Below, piece after piece: positions 7,734 through 13,341 of a stretch of 13,341 bases of DNA; position 1 is the stretch's first letter, and every line of letters begins with the position of its first letter. Origin of the DNA: an uncultured Oscillospiraceae bacterium (GTDB taxonomy: Bacteria; Bacillota; Clostridia; Oscillospirales; Acutalibacteraceae); assembly GCA_905198295.1 (NCBI GenBank), contig CAJKBW010000077.1, positions 1 to 13,341 of the forward strand, in the 5' to 3' direction. The notes beneath the pieces were generated by a model. The model did not search any database. It saw nothing but the letters and a program-made list of their open reading frames with translations, and had not been told where the DNA came from. Both the position numbers and the translations under genes were made by a program.

Positions 7734-7781
7734 GGCTGTTCGGCAAGCCTGAGCCAATTTTGATGTAAAGGAGGCCTTTTC

Positions 7782-8036
7782 ATGGCAGAGAGAGAGCGTT
7801 CCGAGCGCCCGCAGCGCGGCGGCCGCAAAGCGCGCCGCAAGGTGTGCAGCTTCTGCGTAGATAAAGTGGACAGCATCGATTACAAGGATGTTGCCCGTCT
7901 GCATCGTTTTGTTTCCGAACGCGGAAAGATCCTGCCGCGCCGTGTGACCGGTACCTGCGCACGCCATCAGCGTGCGATGACCGTGGCGATCAAGCGTGCG
8001 CGCCACATCGCGCTAATGCCCTATACCAGCGAATAA
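7782..8036 (+). CDS. rpsR: 30S ribosomal protein S18, zinc-binding form
   Basis: An 84-residue S18 with a basic N-terminal tail (RPQRGGRKARRK), the core DYKDVARLHRFVSERGKILPRR, and GTCARHQRAM near the end. S18 pairs with S6 on the platform of the 30S subunit. Cys22, Cys25 (CSFC), Cys59 and His62 (CARH) form a likely zinc site; many bacteria have lost these residues, and genomes with the cysteine form sometimes encode a second, cysteine-free S18 under zinc control. AAAGGAGG (7767-7774) lies 7 bases before the ATG, a strong ribosome binding site. It is the last gene of the operon, followed by a terminator. Confidence 0.96.
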   Translation: MAERERSERPQRGGRKARRKVCSFCVDKVDSIDYKDVARLHRFVSERGKILPRRVTGTCARHQRAMTVAIKRARHIALMPYTSE

Positions 8037-8045
8037 GCGGTGATG

Positions 8046-8080
8046 AAAACCCCCGCCGGATAAAGTCCGGCGGGGGTTTT
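8046..8080 (+). terminator. Intrinsic terminator of the rpsF-ssb-rpsR operon
   Basis: CCCCCGCCGGA (8050-8060) pairs perfectly with TCCGGCGGGGG (8066-8076) around TAAAG, with four A before and four T after the stem. It begins 10 bases after the rpsR stop. Confidence 0.92.
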
Positions 8081-8092
8081 GTTGTATAGAGA

Positions 8093-8113
8093 ACCCCCGG
8101 CTCAGCCGGGGGT
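8093..8113. repeat. GC-rich palindromic unit (REP-like candidate)
   Basis: ACCCCCGGC (8093-8101) and GCCGGGGGT (8105-8113) are perfect complements around TCA. It lies 12 bases after the operon terminator but has no T-run, so it is a poor terminator. Such compact GC palindromes are common as dispersed REP-like units and near IS200/IS605-type ends. No second copy was seen in this window, so the assignment is open. Confidence 0.4.
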
Positions 8114-8521
8114 CCCGTAGAGCTTTAGGGATGGATATAGAAAAAAGAAGAAACAGGGGGCGGCGAAAAAAGGAAGCAGAAAAAGGAAAGCGAGAAGAAG
8201 GCAATAATGTGGAGGCGGAGATGCGGATCATCGAAGCCGTGCAGCGCCCCTCTTTTTTAGGAAATCCGAAAGAATAGAAGCTGTTTGAATCGAGAGAGGG
8301 GAAGGGGGGAGCGCCGCGTGGCAAGTCGGCTTCTTCACACACCTTTTGCGGAGCCTTTCAGGCGTTTTCTGTAATGCCACCGATTTACTATCGGCACCTC
8401 CAGAAACGAGTCGCCGGTGCCAGTTCGCAGCTTGTTTTACAGAATTGAAAACGGTAGTTTATCGAGGCTGTAGAAGAGCATTTTCGCTGGGGAAGCCATG
8501 CTTGGCTAGACCAAAAGAATA
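8114..8521. other. Gene-free stretch: purine-rich tract and inverted repeats
   Basis: No credible gene was found here. From about 8129 to 8215 the plus strand is strongly purine-rich (runs such as GAAAAAAGAAGAAA), and again at 8289-8310. The only long frame (minus strand, 8013-8342) runs through the rpsR terminator and its translation is Ser/Phe/Pro/Arg-rich, as expected from reading a purine tract backwards. From 8363 to 8453 there are nested inverted repeats: TTCTGTAA (8367-8374) with TTACAGAA (8437-8444), CCGAT with ATCGG (8380-8384, 8390-8394), and GGCACC with GGTGCC (8393-8398, 8416-8421). The last two share bases, so they would be alternative folds. A small hairpin, AGCCA/TGGCT, lies at 8494-8507. 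The stretch could hold a dispersed repeat or a small RNA; neither is shown. Confidence 0.4.
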
Positions 8522-8550
8522 TTGACAATTATACATATATAGTGTAAAAT
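8522..8550 (+). promoter_or_regulatory. Promoter of the XRE-DUF2339 operon
   Basis: A perfect -35 box TTGACA (8522-8527), 17 bases, then TAAAAT (8545-8550), one base from consensus. The start site would be near 8557, leaving a leader of only about 22 bases before the ATG at 8579. The region is AT-rich, unlike the GC-rich surroundings. Confidence 0.85.
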
Positions 8551-8559
8551 TACACTATA
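8538..8559. promoter_or_regulatory. 22-bp perfect palindrome over the -10 box (likely operator)
   Basis: TATAGTGTAA (8538-8547) and TTACACTATA (8550-8559) are exact complements separated by two bases (AA). The palindrome covers the whole -10 box and the expected start site. A dimeric regulator bound here would block RNA polymerase. The first gene downstream encodes an XRE-type DNA-binding protein, so autorepression is the simplest reading. The symmetry is seen directly; the identity of the binding protein is inference. Confidence 0.75.
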
Positions 8560-8578
8560 AATTGTTTCGGGTGTTGAA

Positions 8579-9046
8579 ATGGATAAATCGGAATTTGTAT
8601 CGCTTTGCGATGCTAAAATAAAATTAGTGCGCGCTGAATATTCCCTCAGTCAGGATAAAATGGCGCTGATGCTCGGTATATCCAAGAAAACCCTGGTGGA
8701 GATTGAAAAGGGCCGATCCTCCCTCGGCTGGACCGGCAGTGTAGCGCTGTGCTCAATTTTTGAAAATAGCGAGATCATCGCGGCTGTATTCGGCGGCCGT
8801 CCCAACGATATTATCCCGGCTCTGGCATGGAACGGAAGCGAGCCGGTATATCCGAAGACGCTGGGCGGCCGCGTCTGGTGGCAGACCATTGTGGAAAATA
8901 AACGGTATATAATTCAGCAACATATTCTGTTTCAGCATTTTCGGCTGTTGACTGCTGACGGCAGGCGGATCGCCTCTTCCTTTGTTCTGGAAGACCTGAA
9001 AAAACAGTTTAACAAGATCGAATCAGAAGCGGAGGAATCTTTATGA
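8579..9046 (+). CDS. XRE-family helix-turn-helix regulator
   Basis: A 155-residue protein. Residues about 21-51 form a Cro/C1-type helix-turn-helix (YSLSQDKMALMLGISKKTL), with recognition helix near 34-46 (ISKKTLVEIEKGR). The remaining roughly 95 residues are not recognised; they contain aromatic-rich stretches (LGGRVWWQTI, ILFQHFRLL) and a charged C-terminal helix, and may bind a ligand or a partner. The ribosome binding site is weak (CGGGTG, 8569-8574, 5 bases before the ATG), which would keep its level low. A perfect palindrome over its promoter makes it a likely autoregulator. Its stop codon overlaps the next start (ATGA at 9043-9046), so it is translationally coupled to the large membrane protein and probably sets its expression. 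The signal it senses cannot be read from the sequence. Confidence 0.85.
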   Translation: MDKSEFVSLCDAKIKLVRAEYSLSQDKMALMLGISKKTLVEIEKGRSSLGWTGSVALCSIFENSEIIAAVFGGRPNDIIPALAWNGSEPVYPKTLGGRVWWQTIVENKRYIIQQHILFQHFRLLTADGRRIASSFVLEDLKKQFNKIESEAEESL

Positions 9047-12000
9047 TGGTTGTATTGCTGTTTGCCGCCGCTGCTGTTATTGTCGTGCTTGCCCTGCTTA
9101 ACGTCAAAGTAGATGCGCTTAAGCAGGAAAACCGTCAGCTGAAGCAACAGGTGGAACAGCTTTGGCGTTTTATCCGGGAACGCGGTCAGCAGGAATACGT
9201 TTCCTCCGAAAAGGATACGCCGCCTGCTGTGGTCAATCCGGCGTCGTCACCTGACCAGCCCGCGTCGCCGCAGCCGGTGCCTGTCTGGATGCCGGCGGCG
9301 CCCGCCGTTATTTATCCGGCGCCGCCTGCTGCTCAGCCCGCATCGCCGCAACCGGTGTCTGTCTGGATGCCGGCGCCGCCTGCCGCTGTTAATCCGGTGC
9401 CGCCTGCTGCTCAACCCGTGCCGATACAGCCGGTTCCTGTATGGACGCCGGCAGCGTCTGCCGCTGCCAGTCCGGTGCGGCCTGCCGCGCAGCCCGCATC
9501 GCCGCAGTCGGTTCCCGCTTGGATATCGGCATCACAGCCGGTCCATCCTGCACCGGTTGCCGCCACCAAAAAGGAGGGCACTCCGGGGCGGATGGAGAAC
9601 TGGTTTGGACGAAATGTATTAGGGATTGCGGCGTCCATTCTGTTCTTTATCGGCCTGATTGTCTTTGCCGTGTGGATTTATAAGGATATCTCCAACGTGG
9701 TAAAAGTCATTCTGATGTATGCCATCAGTACGGGCATAACAACTGCCGGCATATTGCTGGCCAGGCGCCGCAGGAATACGTTTACGCTGATTCTTTCGGG
9801 GTGCGGCAGTGGCTTGCTGTTTATCTCGATATTGCTGACGCATGTGCATTTCGGCTATTTCAATGACATTGTCACGTTCGGCCTGTTGCTGCTCTGGCTG
9901 ATTGCCGCCTTAGTGCTGTCAAAACTGCTCAACTCCACACTCATCAGCATAGTGGCGCACACCGGCATGGGTATATCGATCTGTTTTGCCTATGCGGCGG
10001 GGCTGAAAGATGATAAGCTGGTTATGCTTCTGGTTTATCAGGCTACTTCAATTGCGGTGATTCTGTTGGGGAATATCCTGTGCTGCCGGAAAACCTATCG
10101 GTTTGGCCTGTTTCTTTCGGTCGCGGTAACGCTGGCGGCGGGAGCTTTCATGGTGAGCCGTTTTATCGGGGGCCTGCCGCTTTCTGAGGGCGCGTTTCCC
10201 CGGACAGGGCTGCCGGACTGGGGTGTAGCCTCGTCCTTTTTTGCCCAGTTCCTGTGCGTATCCTTTTTGTCCTATCTGCTGGCGGTATCAACAACCCGGC
10301 TGGAAAGTGCCGCCGCCCGTATGGGGATTCATATCGCGAGTAAGACGCTTTGGGCGGCCGCTTTTTATCAGAACGTGCTGATGGTGGTTTTCCGCCTTGG
10401 CTACGCCGGCGCTGCGGGCAGCTCCTCCGCCCGGGTCACTGCGGCTTGGATCATGGCGGCCGTAGGGATGGGAATTCTGCTGCTGAACGCTCTACTTTCC
10501 CTGTTTATGAGCACGAAGCTGAATTTTGACAGGCGTCTGACCACACTGACCGTCATTTTGTCGGGCTGCTTATGTGCAGTTTTGCTGTTTGTGGTTTGGC
10601 AGTACAGTATGTCCTGTCTCGCCGAGCCGCGCCTGCCCTGGCTGATCGTACCTGCCGTATTGCTGCTGCTGACCGGGATACGGTGGAAAAACAATGCCTG
10701 CACCATAGCGGCAGACGTCCTGCTCGGCGTGGAATGGTTCCTTATGTCCATTTGGGGCTTCCATGAATTGACACGCTTTGGAACGGTGGCGCTGCCGCTG
10801 CTGTATATGGTGCTCTATGCCGCCCTGCTTTGGGGACAGTGGGCTTTCCGTCCCGGGAAAACGCGGGCGAAGCAATTTGCCGGGATGCGCATTTTCACTT
10901 ATTTCTTCCTGCAGGGAACCGTTTTTATTATTATGCTCGGTTCCGGATACCGTTACTGGGGTGTTTCGCTGCTTCTGGCGCTGACGGTGTTTAATGTTTT
11001 GCTCTGTCTTTTCCGCTATGACCGCGGGGAAAACCCGGCACCGGCGTATTGCATGCGTACGGTTGAGGTGCTGCTGTTAAGCGTCAATGCAGCGACTGTT
11101 GCCTTTGTTTCCCCTCGAGATGTGACGGAAGAGGTTTTGTACGGTATATTGGCGGTGTTTACCGCCATCTATGCCTTCTGCCGTCTGCCGCTTACCCTGG
11201 GGCGGGGAAATATGGCGCAGGATATTTATACGGGAATCAAATTCACGGTGCTGACACTCGCGTTTTTGCAGGGCTTTACGCCCTGGTTTGCATGGAGCTA
11301 TGTTCTGACGCTGGTGACGATGGGTACATTTCTGTTTTCGCTGATTGTCGGGTATTGGAGAAAGGTGCAGGGGCTGGTTCATTATGCCCTGATTGCGGCG
11401 ACACTCTGGACACTAAAGCTGCTTTATGATTTTTCGTCCAGTGATTCTCTGTCCTTCCTGATTTCCATCTTCGGTACAAGCCTCGTACTGTTTGGTATGC
11501 AGGTGCTGTATGAGAAGCTCGATGCCGACAAGCGGTACGCTTATTCCAGTGCCCTGCGTGCCGTTCAGCATGTGATGCTGGCGGTTTCGGCGCTGCTCAT
11601 TGCTTTTGTGCCGTATCAGGGAACCGCAGAAACCGTCGTCAGCGTACTGCTGGCCGTGCTGTCAATGGCCTGGGCTTTCTGGCGGACGCCGAAGTCTCTG
11701 GGCCGTTCTACCCGTCAGGAAGACGTTCTGGAGGGAATTAAGCTCACCGTGTTGGTGCTGGCGGTGGTACAAGGGTATACGGATTGGTTTGCAAGCGCTT
11801 ATGTCCTCAGCCTGATTTGCATGCTCACCGCCCTGACCTGCATCATTGCGGGTTTTGTCAGACACACAGGCGGTCTGCGGCTGTATGGCCTGGTGCTGAC
11901 GATGGTCTGTGTTTTAAAGCTGGTGACCTGGGATGTTGCGGGGCTGGAAACACTGCTGCGGATTCTTTCAATGGTCGGCGGCGGGGTGATCTGCTTTGTT

Positions 12001-12099
12001 ATCAGCGCGATTTACAGTTATTCGGTGAAACGTTTGTCTATTTCAGCAAAAGACGCCAGGGAAACGGAAGGGGATCCCGAGGAACCTTCGACGGAATAA
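9043..12099 (+). CDS. Large polytopic membrane protein, DUF2339-type
   Basis: A 1018-residue protein. Residues 2-21 form a first hydrophobic helix, followed by a short coiled coil (about 24-50, heptad-like LKQENRQLKQQVEQL). A proline/alanine-rich linker (about 58-175) holds four copies of a 26-residue repeat. From 186 the family-like entry WFGRNVLGIAASILFFIGL leads into about 28 predicted membrane helices reaching nearly to the end, and a short charged tail follows. The order of N-terminal coiled coil, Pro-rich linker and dense array of helices matches the DUF2339 family, whose function is unknown. Residues 671-796 and 838-964 are similar and point to an internal duplication. No enzyme motif was recognised. 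The ATG at 9043 has GGAGGA (9031-9036) 6 bases upstream and overlaps the XRE stop; a second ATG follows directly. Which side of the membrane the linker lies on is undecided. Confidence 0.85.
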   Translation: MMVVLLFAAAAVIVVLALLNVKVDALKQENRQLKQQVEQLWRFIRERGQQEYVSSEKDTPPAVVNPASSPDQPASPQPVPVWMPAAPAVIYPAPPAAQPASPQPVSVWMPAPPAAVNPVPPAAQPVPIQPVPVWTPAASAAASPVRPAAQPASPQSVPAWISASQPVHPAPVAATKKEGTPGRMENWFGRNVLGIAASILFFIGLIVFAVWIYKDISNVVKVILMYAISTGITTAGILLARRRRNTFTLILSGCGSGLLFISILLTHVHFGYFNDIVTFGLLLLWLIAALVLSKLLNSTLISIVAHTGMGISICFAYAAGLKDDKLVMLLVYQATSIAVILLGNILCCRKTYRFGLFLSVAVTLAAGAFMVSRFIGGLPLSEGAFPRTGLPDWGVASSFFAQFLCVSFLSYLLAVSTTRLESAAARMGIHIASKTLWAAAFYQNVLMVVFRLGYAGAAGSSSARVTAAWIMAAVGMGILLLNALLSLFMSTKLNFDRRLTTLTVILSGCLCAVLLFVVWQYSMSCLAEPRLPWLIVPAVLLLLTGIRWKNNACTIAADVLLGVEWFLMSIWGFHELTRFGTVALPLLYMVLYAALLWGQWAFRPGKTRAKQFAGMRIFTYFFLQGTVFIIMLGSGYRYWGVSLLLALTVFNVLLCLFRYDRGENPAPAYCMRTVEVLLLSVNAATVAFVSPRDVTEEVLYGILAVFTAIYAFCRLPLTLGRGNMAQDIYTGIKFTVLTLAFLQGFTPWFAWSYVLTLVTMGTFLFSLIVGYWRKVQGLVHYALIAATLWTLKLLYDFSSSDSLSFLISIFGTSLVLFGMQVLYEKLDADKRYAYSSALRAVQHVMLAVSALLIAFVPYQGTAETVVSVLLAVLSMAWAFWRTPKSLGRSTRQEDVLEGIKLTVLVLAVVQGYTDWFASAYVLSLICMLTALTCIIAGFVRHTGGLRLYGLVLTMVCVLKLVTWDVAGLETLLRILSMVGGGVICFVISAIYSYSVKRLSISAKDARETEGDPEEPSTE
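9259..9555 (+). repeat. 78-bp in-frame tandem repeat encoding a Pro-rich linker
   Basis: Three full units of 78 bp (9259-9336, 9337-9414, 9415-9492) and a fourth partial unit (9493-9555) follow each other without gaps. Each encodes about 26 residues of the pattern PASPQPVPVWMP, then an Ala/Pro-rich part ending PPAAQ or PAAQ. A half unit precedes them (residues about 60-72, PPAVVNPASSPDQ). The unit length is a multiple of three, so gain or loss of copies keeps the frame. Copies differ at many positions, so the array is not freshly expanded. Confidence 0.9.
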
Positions 12100-12171
12100 C
12101 CGGCGTAAACGCTTTTTCGGTGCAGCATAGTCCCAGACCTGCGGTCGGCGGTTCACAATGAGCTGCCGGCC

Positions 12172-12314
12172 GCTTTTTGATTTTGGTGTCCTGGATGTCT
12201 TTGGTTTCGTAGATGACGGAAAACTTATCGTTTAATTCCTCTATATAAACACTATCAACTTATGGCCTTTTCCAGCATCTTGATAGTGTCGATTACATGG
12301 TTGTTGGAGAAAAC
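12172..12314 (-). pseudogene. Possible decayed reading frame, identity unknown
   Basis: On the minus strand, two adjoining frames read like protein but are split by a stop. The upstream part gives VFSNNHVIDTIKMLEKAIS followed by TGA at 12255-12257; the downstream part, in another frame from about 12260, gives VYIEELNDKFSVIYETKD and then IQDTKIKK. Composition is protein-like (charged, amphipathic), with no start codon or ribosome binding site upstream and a terminator hairpin immediately beyond. It may be a fragment of a gene lost by rearrangement next to the recombinase. I do not recognise the family, and chance is a real alternative. Confidence 0.25.
12249..12289. repeat. Inverted repeat with 10-bp arms
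   Basis: ACACTATCAA (12249-12258) and TTGATAGTGT (12280-12289) are exact complements separated by 21 bases. There is no T-run, so it is not a terminator. It lies about 200 bases upstream of the tyrosine recombinase start; the spacer is longer than the 6-8 bases of a typical core crossover site, so an attachment site is only a guess. Confidence 0.45.
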
Positions 12315-12345
12315 CTGTGATCCGGATGTTTAACGGGCTTTATGC

Positions 12346-12378
12346 AAAAACAGCCCTCCGTTTTGGAGGGCTGTTTTT
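12346..12378. terminator. Intrinsic terminator between the DUF2339 gene and the recombinase
   Basis: AAAAACAGCCCTCC (12346-12359) pairs with GGAGGGCTGTTTTT (12365-12378) around GTTTT. With A-run and T-run on opposite sides it can work on both strands. It lies about 250 bases after the DUF2339 stop. Confidence 0.88.
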
Positions 12379-12389
12379 GTATCTCATCA

Positions 12390-12423
12390 GAAAAGACGGG
12401 ATTCATGCGGTTCCCGTTTTTTC
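12390..12423 (+). terminator. Second terminator-like hairpin
   Basis: GAAAAGACGGGA (12390-12401) pairs with TCCCGTTTTTTC (12412-12423), with a single G-U pair, around a 10-base loop; the T-run forms part of the right arm. Just after the first terminator, it would give a tandem stop ahead of the recombinase gene, insulating it from upstream transcription. Confidence 0.5.
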
Positions 12424-12492
12424 TGTTTCTAAAGTTATAGTACAGTGGAATCCGGGGACTATAAATTTGAAACTTACAGGGAGGTTAAGGAT

Positions 12493-13326
12493 ATGAAACA
12501 AGATTATGCAGCAGAAATACGAGGGTTTGAGCAAAACATGATTGCAGAAGAAAAAAGCGCTGCGACCATAGACAAATATCTGCGGGACGTTCACGGCTTT
12601 TGTTCCCATCTGTCCGGGCGCCGGATCAGCAAGGAGGAAACCGTTGCCTACAAGGAAGACCTGACATCGCGGTATGCCCCAGCGAGTGTCAATTCCATGC
12701 TGATTGCGATAAACCGCTTTCTGCGGTTTATCGGATTGCCGGACTGCTGTGTCCGTCCCCTGAAAATCCAGCGGCAGATTTTCTGCAACGAGGACAGGGA
12801 GCTGACCAGGCACGAGCTGCACCAACTGGTGGGTGCAGCGGGGAACAGCCGGCTGTCACTGGTCATTCAAACCATCTGTGGTACCGGGATCCGGGTGTCC
12901 GAGCTGCAGTATATCACAGTCGAAGCGGTGCGCGCGGGCCGGGCGGTGGTGAACTGCAAAAATAAGACGCGGGTCATTTTCATTCCCGCGTCACTGCAGA
13001 AGCTGCTGCATTTGTATATAAAAAAATCCGGCATATCAGCCGGAACGGTATTTGTAACAAGAAATGGTAAGCCGTTAAACCGGCGAAACATCTGGCGGGA
13101 CATGAAAGCGCTGTGCCAACAGGCGGGCGTATCACCGAACAAAGTGTTTCCGCACAATCTGCGACATCTTTTTGCCCGCACCTTTTACCAGGTGGAAAAG
13201 GACATTGTCCGTCTGGCGGATCTGCTGGGGCACAGCAGCATTGATACCACCCGCATCTACACCATAGAAACCGGCAACGAGCACAGACAGCGGATGGAAC
13301 GGGTGGAAAAATTGCTGATGACATAA
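12493..13326 (+). CDS. Tyrosine recombinase/integrase (XerC/D-like size)
   Basis: A 277-residue site-specific recombinase with a core-binding SAM-like N-terminal domain (about 8-85, FEQNMIAEEKSAATIDKYL) and a C-terminal catalytic domain. The catalytic set is complete: Arg134 (GTGIRVSEL), Lys158 (NKTRVIFIP), His221 and Arg224 (HNLRH), His247 (LGHSS) and the nucleophile Tyr256 (TTRIYT). Such enzymes cut and rejoin DNA through a 3'-phosphotyrosine link. The ATG at 12493 has GGGAGG (12479-12484) 8 bases upstream; the in-frame ATG at 12445 has no such site. Size and single-gene layout suggest a Xer-like or small element-borne recombinase, not a large phage integrase. No excisionase, attachment repeat or other mobile-element gene is visible before the window ends. 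Confidence 0.92.
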   Translation: MKQDYAAEIRGFEQNMIAEEKSAATIDKYLRDVHGFCSHLSGRRISKEETVAYKEDLTSRYAPASVNSMLIAINRFLRFIGLPDCCVRPLKIQRQIFCNEDRELTRHELHQLVGAAGNSRLSLVIQTICGTGIRVSELQYITVEAVRAGRAVVNCKNKTRVIFIPASLQKLLHLYIKKSGISAGTVFVTRNGKPLNRRNIWRDMKALCQQAGVSPNKVFPHNLRHLFARTFYQVEKDIVRLADLLGHSSIDTTRIYTIETGNEHRQRMERVEKLLMT

Positions 13327-13341
13327 GAATGATTATGTCGC

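Noticed and set aside
8013..8342. 109-residue minus-strand frame through the rpsR terminator
   Set aside because: It crosses a strong terminator and the end of rpsR; its Ser/Phe/Pro/Arg composition comes from the complementary purine tract. It might be part of a dispersed repeat, but not a gene.
8363..8507. tRNA-like or 6S RNA-like fold
   Set aside because: No cloverleaf, no TTCGA-type T-loop, and the stems are short; nothing matched a known RNA well enough to name.
8525..8565. Possible dif/XerCD site, because of AT-rich symmetry and a recombinase in the window
   Set aside because: The symmetry has a 2-base centre and lies exactly on a promoter, fitting an operator better; XerCD sites have 11-bp arms around a 6-base centre with a different consensus.
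9259..9555. CRISPR-like array
   Set aside because: The 78-bp units are contiguous, coding and diverged, with no unique spacers; they are a protein repeat.
12158..12235. 25-codon plus-strand frame starting MSCRPLFDF
   Set aside because: No ribosome binding site, very short, and opposite the more protein-like minus-strand remnant.

Overview
The window looks like chromosomal DNA of a GC-rich Clostridia-type Firmicute, probably Oscillospiraceae/Ruminococcaceae-like. The evidence is strong purine-rich Shine-Dalgarno sites, TTGACA/TATAAT promoters with 17-base spacers, intrinsic terminators, a zinc-site S18, a DegV/FakB-type protein and a Firmicutes-style RF2. The assignment below family level is inference.

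Left to right: (1) 2-1369: the 3' end of a HAD-family hydrolase gene, closely followed by a DegV-family fatty-acid-binding protein, closed by a perfect 17-bp hairpin that also serves the converging gene. (2) 1372-5348, minus strand: a two-gene type III-like restriction-modification operon, with a beta-class adenine methyltransferase (Mod) upstream of a DEAD/DEAH helicase-nuclease (Res). It has its own extended -10 promoter and lies between terminators, like an inserted defence cassette. (3) 5586-6710, minus strand: prfB (release factor 2), with no programmed frameshift. (4) A divergent promoter region, then the plus-strand operon rpsF-ssb-rpsR, with a leader that may fold over the rpsF ribosome binding site. 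(5) 8037-8578: about 540 bases without a credible gene, holding a terminator, a GC-rich palindrome, a purine-rich tract and inverted repeats, and ending in a strong promoter with a perfect 22-bp palindrome over its -10 box. (6) 8579-12099: a two-gene module, an XRE-type regulator translationally coupled (ATGA overlap) to a 1018-residue polytopic membrane protein of DUF2339 type. That protein has a proline-rich 26-residue tandem repeat and an internal duplication. (7) 12100-12492: an intergenic stretch with a possible decayed minus-strand reading frame, an inverted repeat and two terminator hairpins. (8) 12493-13326: a lone, apparently intact tyrosine recombinase.

The housekeeping genes (prfB, rpsF-ssb-rpsR) form the conserved frame, and the RM cassette, the XRE-DUF2339 module and the recombinase are the accessory parts. 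The best candidate for something little described is the palindrome-controlled XRE-DUF2339 module, in which a small regulator appears to control its own transcription and that of a very large membrane protein. No function can be given from the sequence alone.
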